From positions 1,566,501 through 1,630,500 of the forward strand of contig JAQFVV010000030.1 in NCBI GenBank assembly GCA_028023455.1: 64,000 nucleotides of DNA, in the 5' to 3' direction. Source of the stretch: Epiperipatus broadwayi (lineage: Eukaryota > Onychophora > Udeonychophora > Euonychophora > Peripatidae). The stretch's first letter is position 1, and each line of letters opens with the position of its first letter. Positions 10,810 through 22,900 of the stretch are shown in pieces. The translations under genes were made by a program, and so were the position numbers. The notes beneath the pieces are model-generated. The model was given only the letters and a program-made list of their open reading frames with translations, had not been told where the DNA came from and ran no database searches.

Positions 10810-13534
10810 TAAATAAACAAAATAAAATAAAATACTATTCCATGTACTTATTTCTGTGCATGTACGTGTGCATGAGTTTCAGATAACACAATCTAAAATT
10901 TTATTACAAATATATTGACTTTATTCTTATGGAGATAAGGATAGATTCAAATACAGTCAATGGCACCTCCAATACATCAAAACCAGAACCAATGCACTTC
11001 TACCACAAATTATAATAACAATGACAATGATTAAAATTGATATACCTATGAAATTTGACTATAATGAAATATGAAATTAAAACAAAATTTAAATGCCAAC
11101 TCAACTGAGTTAGGATATCATATAATCTACCTATAATAAATTATGACTATAATTCTCTTAAATGTCATTTCATGTCTGATGACAGAATACATTAAACAAA
11201 CATTAAGAGGAGGAAAACAATGTAAGCATCCTAATGTATGGAGACTCTACTCAAACATATATTTATATAATGAGGATCAATGATATATTAATCTGCACAA
11301 GGAATAACAAGCAGTAAATACCCTGTGGGTTTTTAACCATCATCAAAACAACTAGTGTAATTGCAGAATGTTCAGCAAATTAACCATCAGCACTGAAACA
11401 AACTTACAGGATATACAAACAAATAGTAATAATTATTTTGCAGATTAACCACCAACACAGAATGGTATAAAGAATATAATATGAATACTTACAAAATAAA
11501 ATAAGTCATCCTCATTAATCTACTAAATTAGAAGGCACATGCTGTTTTACAAGCATGATTCAAGACTAAAAGATGTAATAACGCTTAACCATAAACCAAA
11601 TGGTATGCAAGAATATTAGCTAATATTATAACATGGGTCTAAGCACAGAACCCTAGAAAGATGTACCGGATTAAGCCATGTGATAATGATACATTATAAA
11701 TTCATTGAACTATTCATGAAACCCACAAGCACTGTTCTCTAAATTGACTTGTCAATCCCTATATCTAAATTAACAAGTAATTATTTTATACAATAGATTA
11801 TATATACCGTGCACTTACATAATTATAAGAATATAAAATACAATAAAACATAAAATGAATATTCATTAAATTACTACATTAGTTTCAAATACATACAGGT
11901 TATTTAAATCCATTGGCTATTGGCAAATTAATTAATATCACATTTCTTAAACTCAATGACAAATATAATTTAAATATATATTTTTTAAAAATAATAACAT
12001 AGAATCTTACAAGTTGATTGTATGCTTCTTCATCTCCCTTTATATGAAATACTCATAAATGAGTCAATTTGCATGTAGGTTATCTGACAATCCATGATAT
12101 ATGAGAGGTAGGATATATGTATTTTAATCAAATTATCATTGAAAGTTAATTAAATTGCATGACTTTGTCTTAGGGTTATCCTGAAATTGAAATATTTTAC
12201 TACCTTTAATTTATGAATGTTGAGGACAAAAATGATTGTTCGGGCGAATAATCACCCCATGAGGTTCTAATAGCTAAAATAGTTTTCTAGTCAGTGATTA
12301 TTTCTTTGAGAAGATAACTCACAATGTTGTTTCGAATATAAGTTCACAAGGAAACTCTAATGAATTTTTTGTCGTTTATACAGTAGCACACAAAAAAGTT
12401 ACATCTGCATTCCATTCTGCGTATATATAACACTCCCATATGTGTTAAAGTTCATGAAACAAGATTTATCCAAAGTTGAATACAATATTTCATTTTGCAC
12501 TTTAACAACACTACCATGGATGTTAAAGTTATGGAGGTAAAATTTTATTTGACGCTAAACATAGTCTCTAAACAAACAAAAAAATTCAAATAGACTGACC
12601 CTTTAAGAGCAGCTATTCCTGCTGTTGCAGTTAACAATAATTTCTGTGCATTCTAGTTGTAGACTTTGTGGAAGATTATCAGCAGCTAGACTCACAGTTG
12701 GAGGACCCGAACAGATTTGTTAGGATTTAGCTATACATTTTGATATTTACACTTGATAATATTGCAACTTAAATTATTTAAGAGAAGTTTTAATTTAACT
12801 TCTTCTTTATCTTGATGTTCTCTCCTGTTTTAAAAGAGAAGTTTTCATTTTCATTATAGGTTTAACAGTAAAAATATATATATTTTTTATTATACACTTG
12901 CTATCACTATAGCAGCCCCCCCCCCCAAAAAAAATATTTCTGATAGTTCTATTTTTTTTAGGCAATTAAATTTCTTCTTATTTACATATCTGTCTGATAA
13001 GTAATGTTCATAGTTTTGAGTTATCTGTTACATATTAGCCAAAGAACAATTTTGCTTGTTTCACTTTTCTTTTTTTTTTGAGATGAAAAATTATTATTGG
13101 CTTCTAAACCAAATATTCAGCTTTGGGGTTGCAAATAGTAATTAATAAATCCCTAACAACATCACAACGAACATATTTCTTTAGCGATTACACTGGAAAT
13201 ATTCTCACTCATTCCTTTATTTTCATCATAATTAATATATAAAATATTAAATTTAATGTTATATATTTTTAATTTACTACGTAATCATACATAATGAATA
13301 GAACTATTATTTCGTGTTTATGAAATTCTCTCTCTTTTTTTTAAATATGTGATGATATATTTCCAAGAATAATAGGTCTTTATTTTTGTTAAATGTTTTC
13401 CAAAATTGTTTCTTTTATTAAGAATTAATGTAAAAAATAAATTTTTGTTATTCTCATTTTGAGTATGGCTATTATAAATATTGAAATTTGTCAATGGTTG
13501 AAAATTATGTAAAGTATATAGTTTGATATACGTA
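10810..13534. other. Intergenic DNA, nothing firm
   Basis: AT-rich sequence without a recognisable ORF. Between about 12230 and 12720 base composition is slightly less AT-rich and there is a TATA-like stretch (12421-12430), but no coding region or family match could be assigned. Confidence 0.45.
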
Positions 13535-14949
13535 TATATTGTGCCAAGGCCAAATTGGCACATGTATCTAAAATAATTTTGTCGTAAAAAAATTAAAACA
13601 AAAAAATCTTTCGCAAAAGAGTTTGAAATAAAAGTTGAAAAATCATTGATTTAAAGTGGGAAGGGGGTTTTCTTAAAGTTAAACTGAAGGTTTTATAAAA
13701 AGGAAGTAAAGAGTTTATTATTATTAGTGAAATACAATTTAAAAGCTTTAAAAAAATATATAAATCTCTTCATTTAAATTAAAAAAGAAAAATAATCTTA
13801 AAACTAGTTTTGATGTGTAGAGTAAAATTATATATGTGCATGCAAATGTAAAATAAATGTATCAGTATTAAATATTATAAATAAATGAAAAATTTATTTA
13901 AAAAAAAAACACAGTGGTGCGCTACTAATTAAAGATATGAAAACAACACATTTTGAAATAGCTACTACTAATTAAACAATCAATCAAAAAACACATTGTC
14001 ATAGGATTAAGTGCTAAAGAATTTCGACAACAGATATTTGCCGGAGGATATCAAAAGGAAAACACTTCGTCGGTATAAATACTGAATATTTTATCGAACA
14101 ATCAGTTAAGAGTTTTATTCAGTCTAGTTTGCAGTGACAGTCTTGATAACAGTGCATTTCTATTATGAATCCAGAAACAAACATGCACTGTTGAGCAGCT
14201 TTTGGAAATATACGCTCGTGCTCCAGCCTTTTTAGTCCAACAAGATCATCAAAACCTGCCTGTGAAATAATGTCTGCATAACAACTCAGAAATCCTCCGT
14301 CAAACGTTCAACTGTCTTCAAGAATAAGACCAATGGATTCGCACAAAATCTCTTCAAGAAACGTCCAAATCTAACCGGTTAGATATAATCCATCAGAAGC
14401 AGCCAACAACAAGCAATATCCACGTTACCAAAAATCCTAGGTAAACCTTTATTTATTATCATTTATACGTAGTAGCCACCGCTGTAATTCGTAAATATTC
14501 AAGATTCAAATTATATGAACTCTATCATACATAAAATGAACTATTGATATGTGTGTTTAAGTTTCAAATGCTATTAATGCTTTATTATTATATTTGTGAA
14601 TGCTATATGAGTTAATATGTGTGTGATCATTCTATCAGTGTTATTAGTTAAATTAGATAAATACCAGTGTTCTGTTATTAAAATCTACAAGAATAGTTAA
14701 ACTAGCCTAGAAATGTTAATTTAAAATGTGTGTGTATTATATTTAAATTTATAGAATGTTTAAAATTATTTAATGTTAGTTAATAAATTGTCTTTAAAAT
14801 TAAACTCTATTTGTCGGTCAATTCTTTTTATCAATCTTTTCTTACCAATATTTTATTATTGATTAAAATTAGACTGAGCTAGTTAAGGGAATTGTTTCGA
14901 GCGCTGGATTATGAGCCTACTGCCTGAATACATTAGTCTTCAGACTAGC
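13535..14949 (+). mobile_element. LTR-like block, copy 1 (solo or truncated LTR retroelement)
   Basis: This block is repeated, diverged, at 44140-46425 in the same orientation. Conserved between the copies are a TATA box at 14074-14081 (TATAAATA) with an initiator-like CAGT stretch about 30 bp downstream, a long GC-richer stretch at 14190-14440, an AATAAA-type poly(A) signal near 14781, and a downstream TGGCACCCT (14950-14958) where copy 2 has TGGCGCCCA. That order (promoter, poly(A) signal, primer-binding-like site) is that of an LTR. No gag or pol ORF follows. The left boundary is approximate. Confidence 0.55.
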
Positions 14950-14990
14950 TGGCACCCTGGGGTTTACCCTGAAACAAATAAAGTATTTGG

Positions 14991-16183
14991 ATAGTAGGGG
15001 TTTGAATCTAGCAGCCGAGATGGGCCATTGTTGATAGTTAAAGCTATCAATAAGATCTCCCATTTTGCTCGAACGTGCCGGTTCATTCACGTAACCTTTA
15101 TAAGATTATAAATGTATTATGAAGGAGTTTGAAACCGGCCAAAACTTATACATACGTATAAGTAGGTGGTTTCAGCGGTTCAACCCGGTACAATATATAT
15201 ATGAACATCTTAAAATCATGCCTGAATGTGTGTTTTTAACACATATGTATTTATGCACATATACTTCTAACTTATTATTAAATTTATTAGTAATTTTTAA
15301 ATGAGTTTATTAGTATTTCAACCTAAGATGTTAATAATAATTTACCTCTTTTTTTTTTTCAATCATATTAAGTTTATTTATTTAAGTGAATGAACAAAAA
15401 GTCTCATTTAGGACAAAGATACTCTTTCCAATTTTTAAAAATAGATTACTACTGAATTGTTAAATAAAAAAAGAAAATCAGTTCTTGAGATGATTAGCAT
15501 CTTAAATAAGGATGTAAAAAAAGGAGGGGTAATCAGAAAAAATGCAACTTTAAAAATCTAAAAAATATTCCTTAACTTAAATAATTATCTTTAATTATTT
15601 CAGATAACTGAAATGTTATTATATTTATATTTCATTTACCAGGCAGGTATCTTAAAATGATTTCAAAATTATTTTATTAATTTCTAAATTTTCGTATTTT
15701 TTTTTTAATATATATGTATATCTTTTTCTCAGTTATGAAAGCTTTTATTCATCAAAAAGACAAAATACATAACAGTTAAAAAAGATTTACAAAGAGATGA
15801 TTACATGGCAAAATGAAATTCAAGTACAATATGGTGAAAAGGAAGGGAATACATATGAAATGGGAAGGGATAAGGAAAGAGTGTGCAGTCCAGGCAAAGA
15901 AGAGTCTTTGGTGAGGAGCAATGTTGATAGGTTTGGTTGCCTTATGGTGAATAACTAAACTGTAGATATGGAATTATTGAATACAGAATAATACTATATA
16001 GAGAGAGATTTATATTTCAATGAATATATAAAAATGAATGTTATTGATAGGCCTGTGCTAATAAATATATGGATATTAGTATAGGAGTTTCAGTCTTTCA
16101 GTTTACTGACACAAAACATCTCTAGTTAAATTCTAGTGTCATAATTGGCTGGAAAATCATTTATAATAACAAACTTCTACTTT
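14991..16183. other. Intergenic DNA downstream of LTR-like block
   Basis: The first 150 bases contain some GC-richer sequence that might be a remnant of retroelement interior, but no protein motif can be read. The rest is AT-rich and unremarkable. Confidence 0.4.
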
Positions 16184-16262
16184 AAGCCAATAAACATCAC
16201 ATGATCACCATTTCTTATGCTTTGTTTATAACTTATTAAAACAGGCAAAACTCACTGTACAT
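16184..16262 (-). mobile_element. Family A terminal fragment (A2)
   Basis: Reverse complement of the family A 3' end: AACATCACATGATCACC, then TTCTTATGC, then AAAACAGGCAAAACTC. It stops after about 80 bp with no hammerhead part. It shows that the terminal block also exists alone. Confidence 0.75.
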
Positions 16263-16535
16263 TGCAATTAGTAGAAGATTAGAATTTTTTTTACCTTCTC
16301 ACATTAATTACTACAAAAATATTTGAAGAAACTTGTTATTAAATATAATTCTTTTGAATCACTTAAATGATTTTTGATCAAAATTCTATATAATTAGTGC
16401 TATAATATACTTTAGATAAAATATTGGTTTCTCAAAAAGATGATGATGATTGTATCATTTTTTTTGTATGCATTTAATTATTTTTTTATGTAAATCAATT
16501 ATACAATCAACCATCCCAAATATTTGTCTGCATAT

Positions 16536-17160
16536 TCTAGCTCCTCACTGAAGTGAGCCATAAGCTCGAAACCAATTGGTGTGCAAATAAGAGTATTCCA
16601 GATAGAGATTCGAAATATTTCCTCTTACCGCACTTATAAATCAGAGCTTGTTTGAGCTATTTGTATGCCCTCTATATTGCATTTTTGTAAATACAAGCTT
16701 TTTATAAAGCAATATCACTATGTACATGACCTGCTTTATTGATTATTATAATTTATCTTTAAGGCTTTGGCTATGCTAGGGCTATTAATATATGGTAGAT
16801 TTGAATTTGGTTCAGTCCCATATAGCTACTTGAGATAGATAGCTGAAGTTGAAGACTTCTTTATGTCTGAAAATTTCAGAGTTTCTTCTCAATATTAAAT
16901 AAGTGCTGGATTTTGAGTTGATATTTTGGATCTAGTATCTAAATATTCTAGCTCCTCAATGAGGTGAGCCATAAGCTCGAAACCAATTGATCTGGGGATA
17001 AGAATATTCCAGATAGAGATTTTAAATATTTTCTCTTACTGCACTTATCAATTAAGAGCTTGTTTGAGCTATTGGTACACTCTCTATATTGTATTTTTGT
17101 AAATACAAGCTTTTTCTAAAGTAACGTCACACTATATATGAGTTGCTTTATTGATTATTT
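16536..17160 (+). mobile_element. Family B hammerhead retroposon, direct tandem copies, 411-bp period (B3)
   Basis: CTAGCTCCTCA followed by a GAGC/GCUC hairpin, GAAACCAATTG and an AGATAGAGATT block occurs near 16541 and again near 16952 in the same orientation, a period of 411 bp. Both units run on through CTTGTTTGAGCTATT to CAAGCTTTTT. The second unit is complete and begins near 16789 with the GGTTCAGTCCCATATAGCT segment shared with the copy at 59.7 kb. The hammerhead has a perfect stem II (GAGC/GCUC) and palindromic stem III (ACC AAUU GGU), but A9 reads U in both units. Other core changes are C3 to A in unit 2 and C17 to G in unit 1. Both look inactive. Confidence 0.65.
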
Positions 17161-17339
17161 AAAGTTGTAACTATTAATTTTTATTAAACACGATATCAGC
17201 ATGTAGTACTTATATAAAACTAAAACCTCAGTACATGTGCCTTGAGTGCTTAATTTTAGCAAAAGAAACCTCTACAAATCATAATGCAAGATTCAACTTT
17301 ATAAAGATAAGAGGGACCCTCTCTTATCTTCTAACCCAT

Positions 17340-19140
17340 TTTCTTAATTATATAGCGCGTTGTATTGATATTTTTCTTGAAATTTTAATTGTAGGAGATA
17401 TCCTATTCTTAGATGATTGACCTTGAGCCCAACAAATATAATGCCTAGACCATACATGAGATTTGTTATATATATATTGTACCAATCGGAATGAAAGTGT
17501 AGATCGAATCTAACCGCAAAAACAATATCTACACTACAAGGGCGCCATATAGGCATTTGAGCCTAGAAAAATTTATAAAGTAGGCAGATACGCACTGTTA
17601 AGATTCCACTTTCTTTAAATATTCCGACCGTTAGCCCAAGTCACTAGCTCAGCGGAGACGCAGAGATAAAAATCTATAAATTTTATATCTTAAATATAAA
17701 AGAATAAAAGCCACTGCCAGAAATTAACACATAAAAATATTTATTTACGCACATATAAAATAATATTTAAATTTTGAGGAATAAATTTAACGTTTATAAT
17801 TTTATATTGATCTTTAATTCTAAATTTAAGTAGATTGCAAATAATGAGTTTACTATTTATTTAGAGGGTCGAGTATGAATGGACTACATAGGTCTGCATT
17901 TGAAAGGAAAATATTCTTCCCTGATTTAACCTTAGGCAACAAATTTCGCAATCAACTGGCGCCAATCCATCTGATACATTCATGTATTCAATGTAGCATG
18001 ATACGACAACACAAAATACTATATTGTCAGGAATGTACATCTGAACAATAAGTAGAAATAGAGAAGACATTGACTCTCCACCAACAGGAATGTGACATCT
18101 GTTGGCAAGTAGATCAATAAACAAAAAACTCCATAGAAATGGACTGCGGTCTTCTGCCGACTTACAAACCCATCCATAGGCAAACAGAGGGTGTGTGGCG
18201 TATATCTATAATCCTGCCCGTAGCGGACCTCATACTACATCTACTAATTACACAAATATATCCAATCCATTGAACCAATTCAACTACGAAATGAATAACC
18301 TAAGATTACCCTCCCTTAATACAACTTTACAAAACTATATAGCCATTCACGCCCGACTTAATTTTAACATTTAAATACGTTCGCACAGATTTGTTTAAAA
18401 ATGTTGGGTATAGATCGATTACATAGATTCCACGGTCAAAAACATTTCAAAATAAACATAAGCGATCAAAATACAAAATTATTGATACCGACAATCGCAG
18501 AGGGAAACTTATAAGTAACCCAATAGTATTCACCATAAGATACTTGCGTTGTCACCAATAACTTAAAAGACATCCGAATAAATACATTTTAGATACTCAC
18601 CATAAGGTATCATTATTTATCGAATGTCTATATATTTTGATCAAATATGAAAACCAAAATATAATTAACATAAGCGAATCCATGCAAGCGTCTATAAACA
18701 ACTTAAATTTCATACATTTAAATAATCTTTACAATAAGGAAAAAAAAATGGAAATGATGTTTATCAATCGGGAAACATATAAAATTAAACATTATTAATT
18801 TGATTTAAAAACTTAAAAGTCAGATAGAAGTTCATAAGCTTGAACGAAAGTTCTTAGTTATTTTTTTAAATTTAGAGTTCATGTCAATATAGCTTACAGT
18901 ATAAGAGTCCAGGTTCCTGTTGGCAATTCCCACGGCGTCTCCATTGGAAGAAAATGTTCTGGAGGTAGCATTAGCTGGTTCCATTCTGGTATCACAGTCT
19001 TTTCATTTTATTTTTTTTTTAAACAAACAAAAAAATGAGAGAAGCGACAAGTGCGTCTTACCGTTGTCATCAAATCAAGTTGGAAAAACTGACTGGAACT
19101 CAATATTTTTTCTTTTTATAGTCCTCCTATGGATTCCATG
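17340..19140 (-). other. Less AT-rich block, possible minus-strand LTR sequence
   Basis: This stretch has visibly more G, C and CG dinucleotides than its surroundings. On the minus strand TGGCGCCCTTG (about 17535-17545) resembles the primer-binding-type site after the LTR-like copy at 46.4 kb. The sequence before it on that strand (to about 18900) could then be an LTR. No repeat copy or retroelement ORF supports this within the window. ORFs at 17861-18124 and 18920-19141 have no recognisable domain. Confidence 0.3.
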
Positions 19141-19675
19141 AACAAAAACGTCACTGTTCTGTTTTTTCGTTATGGTCCGGGCCTTTATTTGCTTCCATTG
19201 GTCAAGCTAAAATCTCTTTCTTCTCTTATCTAACTTTTCATCTGACTTTTTAATTAAACAGCTTTTAGATAATTAATAAACAATCATTTCCATTTACAGA
19301 TTACAGGAATTAATTAATACCTGTTTTTATTTTAACTTACGTTATTTTTTTATTAAAATATTTTTATATTTCAATCTTGTATTTTTTTATTTAAAAAAAT
19401 ACGTTCAAATACTTTTTTTTCTTGTTTATGAAAAAAATATTTTTAAAGTTTAGCATCCGTGCGAATATATATATGTTTAACAAACATTTTAATTTTAGCG
19501 TTTAGTTTTTTCCTTTTATTTGCGAACTTTTAAGTTTTTATTTTAAATAAATGTAACGACATATTTATATATCGTTACAATATATATATATGTATTTGAT
19601 TGCAATGTAATATTTTAATGATTCATTAGCAGATGTATAAGCTTTTCTTAGAGCAATAACTTTGGTAGTTTCACC

Positions 19676-20410
19676 TTATTTATAACTAGATTGAATTATT
19701 CTTTTGTGTAGATCATCTGACAATTGTAAAAGCTTAGATGGAGAAGACTTATTTTGAGTGATCTGATCAATTGTATAAGAAGTTATATTTACAAATGTAT
19801 TCAAACTTTGAACAGAATACATTATTAAGTTTTGAATTTTAAATAAAAGTATATATATATAGATCTCGGAGAAAAGAAATTCTGGTGTTAGAAGAAGCAT
19901 CTGTATTGTTCTTTGATTTGGAATTATCATTCTATGAATAAAATCAAATATTAGAGAAACCATTAATGCTAAATGATCTGAAAAGGAGGAATTTGTAAGA
20001 AAAAGGCTAATATAGTGATGAAGCTTTGATGAGTAAAATACTAGATCTAATAATGATGAGTGTCTGATATTGCTAAATGAGATTGAGCCATTAGGTAATA
20101 GACCTTCAGCGCTCATTATTGGGAAGTTTACTGTATAAGTCTATTTTATGATAAATTTATTATAAGTATTGAAATCTTCTAGTATTAGCACTGGATGAGG
20201 AGATGAAAATAAAAAGAATTTAAATTTTAGTATCAACCTATTTATTGTGGTTAAGCCCTGGACAAGTGCAAAAACTATATTGAGAATTATAGTCTGATGT
20301 TGTAAATTAATTATTAAGATATTGGAGTCAATATATAAAATTTTAAAAGAGTTAAAAGATGAAATGTGATATGTTGGACTATTTCCATCATTTATGAGTG
20401 AATGTTGAAT
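19676..20410 (-). pseudogene. LINE endonuclease-domain fragment, Jockey-like
   Basis: The minus-strand translation reads like the C-terminal half of an AP-type endonuclease of a non-LTR retrotransposon. Near 20175-20200 the segment PVLILEDFN stands where these enzymes have a GDFN motif. SLLDLVFYSS follows, then FSDHLALMVS, whose Asp-His pair is the expected catalytic SDH. The last 146 codons (20116 down to 19676) are one open frame; the upstream part is interrupted. No reverse-transcriptase domain follows on the left side. This is a truncated, decayed copy. Its upstream end runs into the foldback at 20359-21173. Confidence 0.65.
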
Positions 20411-20579
20411 GTATAGAAAATTTTAAACTTTATTTAAACTTTCCAAATACAAACAACTTGTTACTAATAACACACAAATAGACAATACAGGTTAGTAATT
20501 ACACAACATTTCGAGTAGTATTATTCTCCACTCTTCTTCAGGTGTTGCTGGCCTATATGCACAGTGACAATATTCATTT

Positions 20580-20656
20580 AGAAGTTGAACTCGCACCTTT
20601 AGATTTTTGAATATCGAATTTAAGGCAAATGCTCTACCAACTGAGCTATTCTGTCA
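20580..20656 (-). repeat. tRNA-like SINE head, left arm
   Basis: On the minus strand GACAGAATAGCTCAGTTGG and TAGAGCATTTG form a D-arm and A-box segment, and GCGAGTTCAACTTC a B-box/T-arm segment, spaced as in a tRNA gene. The anticodon arm and acceptor stem do not fold cleanly, so it is a tRNA-derived promoter region rather than a tRNA gene. Confidence 0.6.
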
Positions 20657-20881
20657 AAGGCAACATATAGTAGAAATTTTATATATTTATATATGAGGGT
20701 TGGTTTAAATCTTGCTGAGTCCTTCTATTTTTTTTTTTTTTTTTATAACAAGTCTAATTATTTTTTTATTATTTTTCCTAAGAGCAAGATTAATTAGAGG
20801 CTTATTATAAAAAAAAATTGAAGGTATCAAGAGGATTTGAACCAACCCTCATATATAAATATATCAAAGTTCTAATTATTT

Positions 20882-20956
20882 GACAGAATAGCTCAGTTTG
20901 TAGAGTATTTGCCTTAAATTCAATATTCAAGAATCTAAAGGTGTGAGTTCAACTTC
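20882..20956 (+). repeat. tRNA-like SINE head, right arm
   Basis: Inverted copy of the left-arm head: GACAGAATAGCTCAGTTTG, TAGAGTATTTG and GTGAGTTCAACTTC, with a handful of substitutions. Boxes A and B are still recognisable. Confidence 0.6.
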
Positions 20957-21659
20957 TAAGTGAATATTGTCACTGTGCATATAGGCCAACAACACCTGAA
21001 GAAGAGTGGAGAATAATACTACTCAAAACATTATGTAATTACTAACTTGTATTGTCTATTTGTGTGTTATTACTAACAAGTTGTTTGTATTTGGAAAGCT
21101 TAAATAAAGTTTAAAATTTTCTATACATTCAAGATTCACTCATAAATGATGGAAATAGTCCAACATATCACATCTTATAATATATCATCATTACAAACCT
21201 TCAGACAAATATTAAAAGGAGATGCTTTATTTAAGATAACCCCAGTCTCTGCTGATGAAGTTAAGAAAGTTCTTGAGAATAAAGAGCAACCCAGAGTATG
21301 CAAGTAATTAGATGGATCTAATTGTGAATTACTGTATATTTTTGTTTAATGAAGGCTTAGTATATGTGTTTTAACAAAATTGTACCATTTAATAAGGTTG
21401 TAGTTTTTTTTTTTTTTAGTTTAGGCCTCTGATATTAAAAGCACTAATTTTAATTAGTATGTTAAGTTATTAAATAAACTAAAAAGTTAATCTTCAAGGT
21501 AGTTGATATGTTTATAAGTAGTCAAGAAAGAAGAATTTTAATTTATTGTAAGAATTTAAATCAGCTGTCGATGTGATGCTTATCCATATTATTGTTTTGC
21601 CATTGATGTGATGTGATATACTGTGACTTCTCCTTAAATGGATTCAGAAATCTCTCAAC

Positions 21660-22900
21660 AACTATGCCCAGAGAAACCTGTTAGCCACTTTACTTTCCCT
21701 TTCCATTCCCCACCCTAAGTTTTCCCATAATTTGCTCCATCCCATTTCCACAACATAATCTTTTGTCAATTCTATGACCTTTATATCTAAATCCCCCTTA
21801 TCTTTTCCCAAACCCAGCATAAAAACCAATAACCCACTTTCTGTATAATCACTTTGTTCATATTTATTCTTACATAACTTCATTATCTGTACCCTTTCTG
21901 CTTTCAAGTATTTACATTCAATTAACAAATGCCTAATATTTTCAATGCCTTCCTTACACAATTTGCACAGTAAATCACCCATATTTTTCCATTTACATAT
22001 ATATTCTCTTGTTGCTAAAGATCCCATTCGAGCCTTAAACAATAAACTACTTTCCTTGCTATTATCATAAATTAACTCATATCCAATGTTCCATTTACTT
22101 CTATATATATTTAAACTTTTTTTACTCTCCATACTAGTTCTCTATCTCTCCAACTCCCTATTCATTATTAATGCATCTATTCTTTTATCCCATTCCTTAC
22201 TACTATAACACTTAACAATCCTCCTAACATAATCATCCCACCTTTTGTACAAGTATACTGATATAAATTCTTTATCCAAATCTTTTGCATACCGCATTAC
22301 CTTTCTCACCCATCTTGTTGCCTGCCCTTTACTCATAACCCAATTAAAAACTATTTTAGCTATGCTTTTGTTGTCCATAAACTGCAACCTACCAAACATT
22401 TTTATTTTACTTTTTGCATCTCTCATATAAAAACTTGACCATCCCATTTCTTCTTGAATTGCCTCCCTTGCTGTTCACACATCTGCACCCAATGCATGGC
22501 TTCCTATTTCCCTTTGTACTTTTTCTAAATAATATAATACCCCTTTACTAACACATAACACATCATTACCATATGTTAACCCTGCTACTGCAACTCCCTT
22601 TCATACAATTCTAGCTACATCATATTTATTATATGAAAACACTGTTAATTTCTTTATCAATCCCTTTCTTTTCTTTGCTTCATTTATCATTTTTTTCTCC
22701 CATTCATTCAAACAATTTTTCTGACTACTTATGATTCCCAGATAACTATATCAAATACTTTATATCCCCCAATAAAAATTCTACATCTTCTCTTACCCCA
22801 CTATTAACCATTATTATATTTGATTTTTCTTCACTAAATTTAATCCCCATCTCTTTACCCACCCTTGCACATGTTTTCAATATAACTTCCATATCTTCTC
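21660..22900 (-). pseudogene. LINE reverse-transcriptase C-terminal region, 3'-terminal fragment
   Basis: Two minus-strand open stretches (22447-22142 and 22132-21662) lie in the same frame, separated by an in-frame stop. The first contains MGWSSFYMRDAKSKIKMFGR, a segment seen after the catalytic domain in a group of animal LINEs. The second contains LLFKARMGSLATREY and a CCHC knuckle, C-x2-C-x8-H-x4-C (CKLCKEGIENIRHLLIEC), typical of LINE C-termini. Upstream to 22900 the reading continues with frameshifts (KEMGIKFSEEKSNIIMVNSG, the region just after the YADD palm). The catalytic part itself is absent. Clade is uncertain (L1/Tx1-like). Related decayed pieces seem to lie at 54.6-56.1 and 58.4-58.9 kb. 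Confidence 0.7.

Larger units (their letters stand above)
20359..21173. mobile_element. 0.8-kb foldback with tRNA-like and hammerhead-like blocks in each arm
   Basis: The two arms, about 20359-20763 and 20788-21173, are reverse complements over nearly their whole length, with a short AT-rich centre near 20775. Each arm carries, in order on its own strand, a tRNA-like head (next entries), a 30-bp linker ending CACCTGAAGAAGAGTGG, a hairpin GAGUGG/CUACUC, then GAAA (left arm) or AAAA (right arm), then a tail ending in CATTTATGAG-type sequence. The outermost 45 bp of the left arm seem to belong to the neighbouring LINE endonuclease, so the duplication copied flanking DNA too. This could be an inverted SINE-like dimer or a palindromic rearrangement. 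A hammerhead is only suggested, because no clear cleavage site was found. Confidence 0.65.

Noticed and set aside
17861-18124. 87-codon minus-strand ORF in the less AT-rich block
   Set aside because: No domain, no conserved motif and no repeat match. ORFs of this length are expected by chance here.
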